Shown here: in pieces, positions 30,763 through 36,941 of the stretch
Layout: the number at the start of each line of letters is the position of its first letter
Position numbering within the stretch: position 1 is the first letter of the stretch
Origin: CAZLYK01 sp964563495
Lineage (GTDB): Bacteria > Acidobacteriota > Blastocatellia > RBC074
Direction of reading: 5' to 3'
DNA: 46,875 nucleotides
NCBI GenBank assembly: GCA_964563495.1
Contig: CAZLYK010000032.1
Span: 1 to 46,875 of the forward strand
The notes under the pieces: generated by a model
Databases searched by the model: none
Told to the model about the DNA's origin: nothing
The model's input: the letters and a program-made list of their open reading frames with translations, nothing else
Translations under genes and position numbers: made by a program

Positions 30763-31464
30763 ATGACCGTTTCCGAAGTCCTCGCTCTGCTCGACGCTGA
30801 ACGCGATGAGCGGGGCATAAGCAACTGGGAGAAGCTGGGCTCGAGCACCGCGGGCATGAGGAGTTACGGAATTGGGCTCACACGGCTGCGCAAGCTGGCA
30901 AAACGGATTGGGCGCAACCGGGAGCTCGCGCACGCGCTCTGGAAGACCGACGTCTACGAAGCCAGAGTGATCGCGCTTCTCGTCGACGACCCCGCGCGAA
31001 TCACCCGTGACCAGGCCGAGAAACAGGTCGAGGAGTTGGCCGGCGGCATGCTGGCCCACGTGTTTGCTTCCTGCGACGCAACGCTCGCGAAGACGTCATT
31101 CGTGGTCGAGCTTGCCGACCAGTGGGTCAGGAGCGACGACCCCGTACGCCGCGATTGCGGTTACGGGCTGCTCTATGAGGCGTCGAAGTTCTCCGGCAAG
31201 AAGGCGCCGAGCGAGGAGTTCTTCCTCGCCCATGTCGAGCGCATCGCGGACACGATCGGGACGGAGTCGGAGAAGGTCCGCCTGTCTATGGGTGCGGCGC
31301 TGATGGGGATCGGAAAGCGGAGCGCTGTGTTGAACGAGGCGGCTCTGAAGGTTGCGCGAGATGTGGGGCCGATCGAGTTCACCTCCGCCAGCGGCGAGTG
31401 CGAGCCGTTCGACGTAGTAAAGCATCTGACCACCGACCGGCTGAAGGAGAAGTTGGGGGTGTAG
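30763..31464 (+). CDS. AlkD-like DNA alkylation repair protein (cassette gene)
   Basis: A 233-aa all-helical protein of the DNA alkylation repair (AlkC/AlkD HEAT-like) superfamily, cytoplasmic. GAGG lies about 9 bases before ATG 30763. Family features include MRSYGIGLTRLRKLAKRIG, ALWKTDVYEARVIALLVDDP (the conserved exposed helix with E-A-R and D), HVFASCDATLAKTSFVVELADQW in the middle, and a run of helix pairs to the end. These proteins recognise alkylated bases; the catalytic competence of this subgroup is not certain. It is a single-gene cassette bounded by attC1 and attC2, about 1 kb in all. It has no obvious promoter of its own. Confidence 0.85.
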   Translation: MTVSEVLALLDAERDERGISNWEKLGSSTAGMRSYGIGLTRLRKLAKRIGRNRELAHALWKTDVYEARVIALLVDDPARITRDQAEKQVEELAGGMLAHVFASCDATLAKTSFVVELADQWVRSDDPVRRDCGYGLLYEASKFSGKKAPSEEFFLAHVERIADTIGTESEKVRLSMGAALMGIGKRSAVLNEAALKVARDVGPIEFTSASGECEPFDVVKHLTTDRLKEKLGV

Positions 31465-31539
31465 GTGTGGCTGGAATGGCATCACCGACGGCCTCGGTCT
31501 GAGCGAGAACGAGTAGGGTGCTGCTCCTCGTGAACCGTC

Positions 31540-31647
31540 GCCGAACAACAGCATGCAGCTGACGGCGCGATAGCGTGGTTCTCAAGCAATCTCTTTCCTT
31601 CAGTTCGGATGCTGTTCGCGCGCCGCAGCTGAAGGTCAGCGTTAGGC
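31540..31647 (+). repeat. Integron attC site 2
   Basis: R'' GCCGAAC (31540-31546) and R' GTTAGGC (31641-31647). The inner arms GCATGCAGCTGACGGCGCG and CGCGCCGCAGCTGAAGGT pair except for the extra G in ATGCAG and the extra A in CTGACGG, the typical attC pattern. The terminal loop is about 50 bases. This is the clearest site of the four. It follows the AlkD-like gene by 75 bases. Confidence 0.88.
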
Positions 31648-31691
31648 CCAATCGACTCGGGGCGCCTTCAGTTCGGAAGACTCAGGCGAAC

Positions 31692-32147
31692 GTGGCGTGG
31701 GACAAGAATCAATACGATGATCGCTCCGACGTAGCTAGCTACATTTGGCACAACTACCCCGCCCTGTTCTCAGAACAGGATCGCCTTGCCGACAGAAAAG
31801 TCCACACGGACGCCAAGGCCGCAGCCACAGATTCTGAACCACTGCGCAATGCCATTTTGGCTAAATGGGGCGTCAATGGTGACCCTATTATTGATCAGTT
31901 GCTCGCAGACGGCATCGCTGAATTTCGTGCCCAGGCCGCTGACCGTGTCTTAGGATGGATTTCAGATCTGTTCAGTCGACTACGTTTGATAATTCAGTGT
32001 GCAGCGACCCTTCACCGTTGCCAAGTGCTAATCAGGACGGGGGAAGGGGCAAATGGGGGATTCAATGCCACCGAAGATACTCGCAACGAACGAGATTCAA
32101 GTTGTATATTGACAACTATCTATATAGCCTGTAATCTATGTACATGA
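31692..32147 (+). CDS. Uncharacterised cassette frame
   Basis: A frame runs through attC2 and on to 32147. The most plausible start after the site is GTG 31692, with AGG six bases before it. The first 90 residues look coding and hydrophilic (WDKNQYDDRSDVASYIWHNY, PLRNAILAKWGVNGDPIIDQ, LLADGIAEFRAQAADRVL). The tail after about residue 100 looks random, so a frameshift or decay is likely. I do not recognise a family. The stop falls inside the ATG of the next gene. Confidence 0.35.
   Translation: MAWDKNQYDDRSDVASYIWHNYPALFSEQDRLADRKVHTDAKAAATDSEPLRNAILAKWGVNGDPIIDQLLADGIAEFRAQAADRVLGWISDLFSRLRLIIQCAATLHRCQVLIRTGEGANGGFNATEDTRNERDSSCILTTIYIACNLCT
32109..32137 (+). promoter_or_regulatory. Promoter for the ArsR-type regulator; likely leaderless transcript
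   Basis: TTGACA (32109-32114), 17 bases, TAATCT (32132-32137). The expected start of transcription falls at about 32143-32145, on the ATG at 32144, so the mRNA would have no leader. The AT-rich spacer TATCTATATAG is a plausible binding site for the regulator itself. Confidence 0.6.
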
Positions 32148-32485
32148 AACAATTGGACCAAGCCTTTGCCGCTCTTGCCGATCCCACCCGACGAGGAATC
32201 GTGGTGCACCTTGCCCGCGGTGAGGCCTCTGTGTCAGAGCTGGTTGGCCGCTTCTCGTTGACGCAGCCCACGATTTCCTCGCACTTGAAGGTGCTGGAAT
32301 CGGCAGGGCTGATCTCGCGTCGTAAAGAGGCCCAGTTGCGGCCGTGCAAACTGGTGCCGGAGCGACTGAAGGCCGTCACCGACTGGCTGGAGCAGGTGCA
32401 GGAGATCTGGGAAGCCAACTACAAGCGTCTCGATGCGTTGCTTGTCGAGTTAAAACAACAAGAGAAACAGGAGCGAAAGAAATGA
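32144..32485 (+). CDS. ArsR-family winged-helix regulator
   Basis: A 113-aa DNA-binding protein. ATG 32144 coincides with the predicted transcription start; ATG 32138, two codons earlier, is the alternative. It opens with LDQAFAALADPTRRGIVVHL, followed by VSELVGRFSLTQPTISSHLK and VLESAGLISRRKEAQLRPCKL, the ArsR recognition helix and wing. It lacks the metal-binding Cys pairs of metal-sensing ArsR proteins. This subgroup is usually encoded just before an AHSA1/SRPBCC protein, as here, with an ATGA overlap at 32482. It probably represses its own operon. Confidence 0.9.
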   Translation: MKQLDQAFAALADPTRRGIVVHLARGEASVSELVGRFSLTQPTISSHLKVLESAGLISRRKEAQLRPCKLVPERLKAVTDWLEQVQEIWEANYKRLDALLVELKQQEKQERKK

Positions 32486-32973
32486 AACCCGCCGAAGCAA
32501 GCCTGCCGTCAGATACCGAGGTACTCGTCCAACGGAGCTTCGATGCTCCCGTCAAACTGGTGTGGCGGGCCTACATGGAACCGGACCTGATGCGTCGTTG
32601 GTGCTCGGGGATGCCCGGTTGGTCGATGCCCGTCTGCGAGATGGATATGCGCGTCGGCGGAAAGTATCGCTGGCGCTGGCGCAGTGACGAGAACGGCCAG
32701 GAGTTCGGATTCACTGGCGAGGTCCTGGAAGTCGTTCCGCACGCGAGACTCGTGCATACTCAAATCTTAGATCCGGGTGATCTGGGCTATTCCATGGGAG
32801 GTGAACCATCGATCGTGACCGTTACCTTCCAGGAAGCCGGCGGGATGACGAACGTGGCGACCACGATCAAGTATGCTTCGAAGGCCGACCGCGACGAGGC
32901 GTTCGCTACTGGTATGACTGATGGTATGGAGATGAGCTACAAGCAGCTTGATGATGTGCTGGCTGAAGGGTGA
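32482..32973 (+). CDS. SRPBCC/AHSA1-like domain protein
   Basis: A 163-aa START-like (SRPBCC) protein translated from an ATGA overlap with the ArsR gene. VLVQRSFDAPVKLVWRAYME then PDLMRRWCSGMPGWSMPVCE open the helix-grip fold. MDMRVGGKYRWRWR, EFGFTGEVLEVVPHARLVHT and TVTFQEAGGMTNVATTIKYA are the matching strands, and the C-terminal helix ends GMEMSYKQLDDVL. The fold binds hydrophobic small ligands. With the ArsR partner it may form a small ligand-sensing or detoxifying unit. Carried as cassette cargo. Confidence 0.9.
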   Translation: MKPAEASLPSDTEVLVQRSFDAPVKLVWRAYMEPDLMRRWCSGMPGWSMPVCEMDMRVGGKYRWRWRSDENGQEFGFTGEVLEVVPHARLVHTQILDPGDLGYSMGGEPSIVTVTFQEAGGMTNVATTIKYASKADRDEAFATGMTDGMEMSYKQLDDVLAEG

Positions 32974-33052
32974 CGAGTGAATGTCGTGAGTGGAGCGGGA
33001 TCAGGTTGGTCAGGCTAATCACAGGTTCGGCCGAAAGGGAGAGACACCAAAC

Positions 33053-33898
33053 ATGAAGACAACAGCTTTACTCCTGATGATGCTCGTGCCGGCTCTCGTG
33101 TCGGTGCAGCAAAAGCCAACGACAGGCTACGCGCCGGTCAACGGGCTCAAAATGTACTACGAAGTCCACGGCAGCGGCGAGCCGGTGGTGCTGCTCCACG
33201 GGGCATTCATGACCATCACCAACAACTGGACCGGCTGGATCGCCGAACTCGCCAAGACGCGGAAGGTGATCGCCGTTGAAATGCAGGGCCACGGCCGCAC
33301 GGCGGACATCGAGCGAGACATCAGCCCGACGAACCTCGCCGACGACGTCGCGGCCTTGCTCGATCACCTCAAGATCGCGCGGGCGGACATCCTTGGTTAC
33401 AGCATGGGCGGCGGCGTGGCGATGCAGTGTGCGATCCGCCATCCGGACAGAGTGCGGAAGGTGGTTATCATTTCGTCCTACTTCCGTCGCGACGGCGTGG
33501 TCAAGGAGGGACTCGACGCGTTATCGAACCTCTCGGCGGAAGTCTTCATTGGCTCGCCCATCGAAGTCGAGTACAAGAAGCTGAGCCCGACGCCGGACGG
33601 CTTTCCGAAGTTTGTCAAACGGATGCTCGCCACGGCTTCCAAAGAGCAAGACATCGGCGCCGACAAGCTGAAGGCCACCACGGTGCCGATGTTCTTCATC
33701 CATGGCGACGCCGACGGCATTCGGCTCGAGCACATCGCGGAGATGTTCCGGCTGAAGGGCGGCGAGGTACACGGCGACCTGCGGCCGCGCTCCGCCTCGC
33801 GCTTGGCCATCTTGCCCAACACCACCCACGTCACGCTGATGCAGCGCATGGCCGTCATTGTGCCGATGGTGAACGACTTTCTCGACGCCAAGCCGTAA
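33053..33898 (+). CDS. Exported alpha/beta hydrolase
   Basis: A 281-aa alpha/beta-fold hydrolase. ATG 33053 begins a short signal peptide (LLLMMLVPALVSVQQ). Oxyanion-hole segment VVLLHGAFM, GHGRTADIER and nucleophile elbow GYSMGGGVAM supply the Ser; Asp is in IHGDADGI and His in PNTTHVTLM. The triad is complete, so it should be active on esters or similar bonds, with unknown substrate. It lies in the largest cassette and is followed 48 bases later by attC3. The signal peptide is unusual for cassette genes and worth noting. Confidence 0.88.
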   Translation: MKTTALLLMMLVPALVSVQQKPTTGYAPVNGLKMYYEVHGSGEPVVLLHGAFMTITNNWTGWIAELAKTRKVIAVEMQGHGRTADIERDISPTNLADDVAALLDHLKIARADILGYSMGGGVAMQCAIRHPDRVRKVVIISSYFRRDGVVKEGLDALSNLSAEVFIGSPIEVEYKKLSPTPDGFPKFVKRMLATASKEQDIGADKLKATTVPMFFIHGDADGIRLEHIAEMFRLKGGEVHGDLRPRSASRLAILPNTTHVTLMQRMAVIVPMVNDFLDAKP

Positions 33899-33946
33899 AG
33901 CAAAACAGAAAGCCAAGGCCTAGCCGCTACGGCGCTTGGCAGACAG

Positions 33947-34043
33947 GCCGAACCAGCCGTTGCACCTGACCGCGGCGGCATGACGGTTTTTCAGGGTTCA
34001 ACGTCTCACCAGCCTCCGCGGCAGGTGAACGGTGTCGTTCGGC
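33947..34043 (+). repeat. Integron attC site 3
   Basis: R'' GCCGAAC (33947-33953) and R' GTTCGGC (34037-34043) are exact complements. The inner arms CCGTTGCACCTGACCGCGG and CCGCGGCAGGTGAACGG pair perfectly apart from the extra G in GTTGCA and the extra A in TGACCG. Both extrahelical bases are in the expected arm. Length is 97 bp. The next gene starts 25 bases after the right box. Confidence 0.87.
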
Positions 34044-34067
34044 GGCTTGGAACTATGGGAGGCAAAG

Positions 34068-35021
34068 ATGGCAAAATTGAGAGTCCTGTTCTTTCTTGTA
34101 GGTCTAGTGGTATGGGCCACTAGAGTTGACACACCGGTTTTTGCTCAGACACAGAAAACCGATAAAAAGGCGCAAGATATGGCCGGCATCGAGAAGTTCC
34201 ACCAGCGAGAAACAGCCGCGACTCTGTCGCGAGATGCGGTTGCCCTGACGGACTTGTGGACCGATGACGGCGTTCGTCTCGTACAGGGCCGGTCGCCAGA
34301 AGTCGGCAAAGCGGCCATTCGGGCGAGCAACGAGCGCTGGTACGCTCGGCCAGGCGCCAAGGTGCTGAGCTACGTTCCGGAAACGAAAGAGGTGACGATC
34401 TGGGACGGCTGGGCAGTCGAGTGGGGATACATCACTGGTTCGTATGTCGAATCGCCTGATGGCGAGCCGAAGAAGTTGAGCGGCACGAGGTTGATGGTAC
34501 TGAAGAAGATGCCGGACGGCGCCTGGAAATGTTTCCGCGGGATGGGAGGTCCGACGTTCACCGCCCCGTTGGCCGGGCAAGTGGACCAGGTACCGGCCGC
34601 GTCGGGTGGACATACCGCAGGGGGCAGCGCCGCGGACCTCGCCGCTATCGAGAAGCTCCGCCAGCTGGACATCTCCTCCACGGTGTCGCGAGATCCTGTG
34701 GCGCTGACGGCTTCTTATACCGATGACGCCGTGCGTATCGGACCTGTCCCGCCGGCAGAAGTCGGCAAGCAAGTGATCTTCGCGAGCAACCAACGCCAAA
34801 CCGCTAACAAAGACTTCAAGGTGCTGAGCTACGTCCCGGAACCCAAGGACATGACGTTCCTGGATGGTGGCTGGGCCGTCGAGTGGCGTCAGTACACCGC
34901 CTCGTTCGTCACATCGCCGGGTGGCGCGCCAGTGCACGCTCGTGGCACGGTGCTCATCGTGTACAAGAAGCTACCGGACGGCGCCTGGAAGTGCTTCCGC
35001 GGGGCGGGGATCACTGGCTGA
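34068..35021 (+). CDS. Secreted protein with two tandem DUF4440/SnoaL-like domains
   Basis: A 317-aa exported protein. ATG 34068 has GGAGG 7 bases upstream and a signal peptide ending at VFAQ (residue 27). It contains an internal duplication. Residues 37-161 and 190-315 are homologous: each starts with an A-x-IEK helix, has L-T-x-x-Y/W-TDDxVR, continues with EVGK and KVLSYVPE, and ends DGAWKCFRG. Each half fits the DUF4440/SnoaL-like cone fold often used for small-molecule binding or catalysis. A flexible linker (PAASGGHTAGGSAAD) separates them. The fold call is good, but function is unknown. It is a single-gene cassette between attC3 and attC4. Confidence 0.82.
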   Translation: MAKLRVLFFLVGLVVWATRVDTPVFAQTQKTDKKAQDMAGIEKFHQRETAATLSRDAVALTDLWTDDGVRLVQGRSPEVGKAAIRASNERWYARPGAKVLSYVPETKEVTIWDGWAVEWGYITGSYVESPDGEPKKLSGTRLMVLKKMPDGAWKCFRGMGGPTFTAPLAGQVDQVPAASGGHTAGGSAADLAAIEKLRQLDISSTVSRDPVALTASYTDDAVRIGPVPPAEVGKQVIFASNQRQTANKDFKVLSYVPEPKDMTFLDGGWAVEWRQYTASFVTSPGGAPVHARGTVLIVYKKLPDGAWKCFRGAGITG

Positions 35022-35057
35022 GTGAGTTGCAGGGCAGGTGGAGTTGACTGACATGCC

Positions 35058-35170
35058 GCCGAACGAATCGTTGGACCGGAGTTGCCGCCTGCGAGCTTCT
35101 CATCAAGCGGGTTCGGCGCCACGATGGGTCTCGCTGATCGGCGGCAACCCGGTCAACTCAAGCGTGAGCC
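35058..35170 (+). repeat. Integron attC site 4 with degenerate right box
   Basis: R'' GCCGAAC (35058-35064). The inner arms CGTTGGACCGGAGTTGCCGCC and GGCGGCAACCCGGTCAACT pair cleanly with extra G and extra A as in sites 1-3. The right box at 35164-35170 is GTGAGCC rather than GTTRRRY, so cleavage there would be poor. An additional GTTCGGC lies in the loop at 35111. This looks like the array's last, partly decayed site. Confidence 0.75.
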
Positions 35171-35255
35171 TTCGGCGCGTCGGCGCTTATTATCTCGCCA
35201 GCGTGCCGAAGGTTCACAAAAATCAGGACGAAAGATCAACCGGGGTAGCTTCATT

Positions 35256-36041
35256 ATGCGAAGTCTGCTTGTTCTCGCGCTGGCTGTGACATTCGTTGCG
35301 GCGATGGCCGGATCGTCAAAGCCGAAAGAATATGTCTGTTATCGAGCTGCGGGAAAAATCGTCATTGACGGCAAGCTTGATGAACCATCGTGGCGCGACG
35401 CTCCGGCGACGGACAAGTTCGTTGACATCGAAGGCGACATTCGTCCGCATCCGCGCTTCACGACACGGGCGAAGATGTTGTGGGACGATCAATATTTCTA
35501 CATCGGCGCTGACTTGGAAGAGCCACACGTTTGGGCGACATTGACCAAACGTGATTCGGTGATCTTTCACGACAACGACTTTGAGGTCTTCATTGATCCC
35601 AATGGCGACAGAGACGAATATTACGAACTGGAAATCAACGCGCTCAACACCGCCTGGGATCTGTTTTTGCCAAAGCCATACATAGACGGCGGCAAGGCGC
35701 AGAACAGTTGGGATATTGCCGGTTTGAAGACAGCGGTCGAAGTTACTGGAACACTGAACGATACGACTGACCTAGATAAAGGCTGGTCGGTCGAGATGGC
35801 GATTCCGTGGAAGGCTCTGGCTGAGTACGCGCACAAACCTGCGCCGCCCAAAGATGGAGATCAATGGCGTATCAATTTCTCGCGTGTAGAGTGGCGCCAC
35901 GAAATCGTAGATGGCAAGTACAGTAAAATCTCCAACACAAAAGAAGATAATTGGGTCTGGTCGCCGCAAGGAGTCATAGACATGCATCGTCCAGAGATGT
36001 GGGGATACGTGCGGTTTTCAACGATCGTGAACCTTCGGTGA
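35256..36041 (+). CDS. Secreted CBM9-like carbohydrate-binding protein
   Basis: A 261-aa exported protein. ATG 35256 starts a signal peptide (SLLVLALAVTFVAAMAGS); the open frame further upstream crosses attC4 and was rejected. The body fits the carbohydrate-binding family 9-like fold: IVIDGKLDEPSWRDAPATDK, TRAKMLWDDQYFYIGADLEE, HDNDFEVFIDPNGDRDEYYE, LEINALNTAWDLFLPKP, GWSVEMAIPWKAL and WRINFSRVEWRH. Such domains bind sugar ends or line larger glycan enzymes; here the domain stands alone. It is outside the last cassette and may be the first gene of the original chromosome after the array. Confidence 0.85.
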   Translation: MRSLLVLALAVTFVAAMAGSSKPKEYVCYRAAGKIVIDGKLDEPSWRDAPATDKFVDIEGDIRPHPRFTTRAKMLWDDQYFYIGADLEEPHVWATLTKRDSVIFHDNDFEVFIDPNGDRDEYYELEINALNTAWDLFLPKPYIDGGKAQNSWDIAGLKTAVEVTGTLNDTTDLDKGWSVEMAIPWKALAEYAHKPAPPKDGDQWRINFSRVEWRHEIVDGKYSKISNTKEDNWVWSPQGVIDMHRPEMWGYVRFSTIVNLR

Positions 36042-36120
36042 GCAACCTTGGGGCAGCAAACAGGAGGTCAAACCGACCTGCCGAAGGCTTACAATTATCT
36101 GATAGTCATTACATAAATTT

Positions 36121-36350
36121 TAGAACTGTCACCTTAATGTGGAGAGCTTTCAGCAAAGGTCAATGAATCAAGCCAGGACAAAAGTTTTGTCACAGATAAT
36201 TAACAAGGCCCAGTGAGATAAACTCAACTGAGCCTTATATTTATAGGACTATTTTCTTAATCCTATTTCGAATTTTGTCACAACGGAAAAAATCTAGTCA
36301 ATAAATACAGTATATTCAATAAGATAGAAATGCCGAAGGGGGGACTCGAC
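36121..36350. repeat. Direct repeat, left copy, with tRNA-Leu 3' fragment
   Basis: This 230-bp stretch matches 40399-40631 closely, with scattered substitutions. It starts TAGAACTGTC and includes a hairpin AAGGCCCAGT/ACTGAGCCTT (36205-36236). It ends in a piece of the tRNA-Leu 3' end (TGCCGAAGGGGGGACTCGA at 36331). The complete tRNA is only at the other copy. The arrangement is that of an island integrated at, or repeatedly recombining with, a tRNA 3' end. No gene is present in 36042-36471. Confidence 0.85.
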
Positions 36351-36471
36351 CCTCCAGCCGATTTGACATCGTGTGACAACTGATGACGTAAATCACACGA
36401 AAATTAATCATTTACAGCCCTCTGCTACCGATTTTCGTCTGGAATTGGGATAAAGTTTTCGAAAAGTTTTG

Positions 36472-36725
36472 TCACATTATTGTCACATCATTAATGACTT
36501 GGTTCCATTGCTCACCGATTCTGCCAACCTCACTTAGCCCAGCGTCGAAATCCAGTTCCTCCCTCATGCGCAGCCGGAATCCTTGATCGAAGAAGACCTC
36601 GCCTTCTGCCGTGCCGGTGTATGAACTCTTTGACCAAACCGACACTGTCGAACGGGTCACCGATGGTCGATCTAACAATTCGGCGACATAACTGCTGTAA
36701 TCGCTAAGTGAATGAAGCGGATTAT
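36472..36725 (-). pseudogene. C-terminal fragment of an unidentified gene, cut by the inverted-repeat unit
   Basis: A minus-strand frame that enters from the left inverted repeat and stops at 36472. It reads HSLSDYSSYVAELLDRPSVT, then VSVWSKSSYTGTAEGEVFFD and MREELDFDAGLSEVGRIGEQ. This appears coding but I do not recognise it. The only ATG-type start would be internal, so it is a gene end. It may belong to the same broken gene as the minus-strand fragment at 40257-40448 on the other side of the unit. Confidence 0.4.
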
Positions 36726-36827
36726 ATTGTCGTTTTCATCATCACCTCAGTTAGAAGAATTTCGATACCGAAGGTGAGGATAAGACATTGGCAGAGGCCA
36801 CGTCACACCGCACTACTGAAAAGACAC
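36726..36827 (+). repeat. Inverted repeat, left copy, of the single-gene unit
   Basis: 102 bases from ATTGTCG (36726) to GACAC (36827). A core of 74 bases, CATCATCACCTCAG to CACGTCACACCG, is identical to the reverse complement of the right copy at 40156-40256; the edges differ by a few bases and one gap. I see no target-site duplication outside. Low divergence suggests recent insertion or continuing gene conversion. Confidence 0.9.
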
Positions 36828-36941
36828 GCTTTGTTTTCGTCGCCTTTTGCATTTAAGCACTATTTCGTTTTTAATTCTGCATATCCGGCAAACCACGTCT
36901 GATTCAAATCAAAAGTAACGAGTGATAAAAGGATACGAAAA

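Larger units (their letters stand above)
30522..35170 (+). mobile_element. Integron gene-cassette array without integrase (CALIN-like)
   Basis: Four attC-like sites (30522, 31540, 33947, 35058) all face the same way and alternate with plus-strand genes. They share the same left box GCCGAAC and the same internal fold with an extrahelical G. The cassettes carry an AlkD-like protein, a larger segment with an ArsR/SRPBCC pair and an alpha/beta hydrolase, and a DUF4440-like protein. No tyrosine recombinase of the IntI type, attI site or Pc promoter is visible in the window, so this is a cluster of attC sites lacking an integrase, at least here. The last site has a degenerate right box, fitting the end of the array. 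Confidence 0.82.

Noticed and set aside
33017..33040. GTTCGGCCGAA near 33024 as another attC core
   Set aside because: It is a short local palindrome without the paired inner arms and extra bases of attC.
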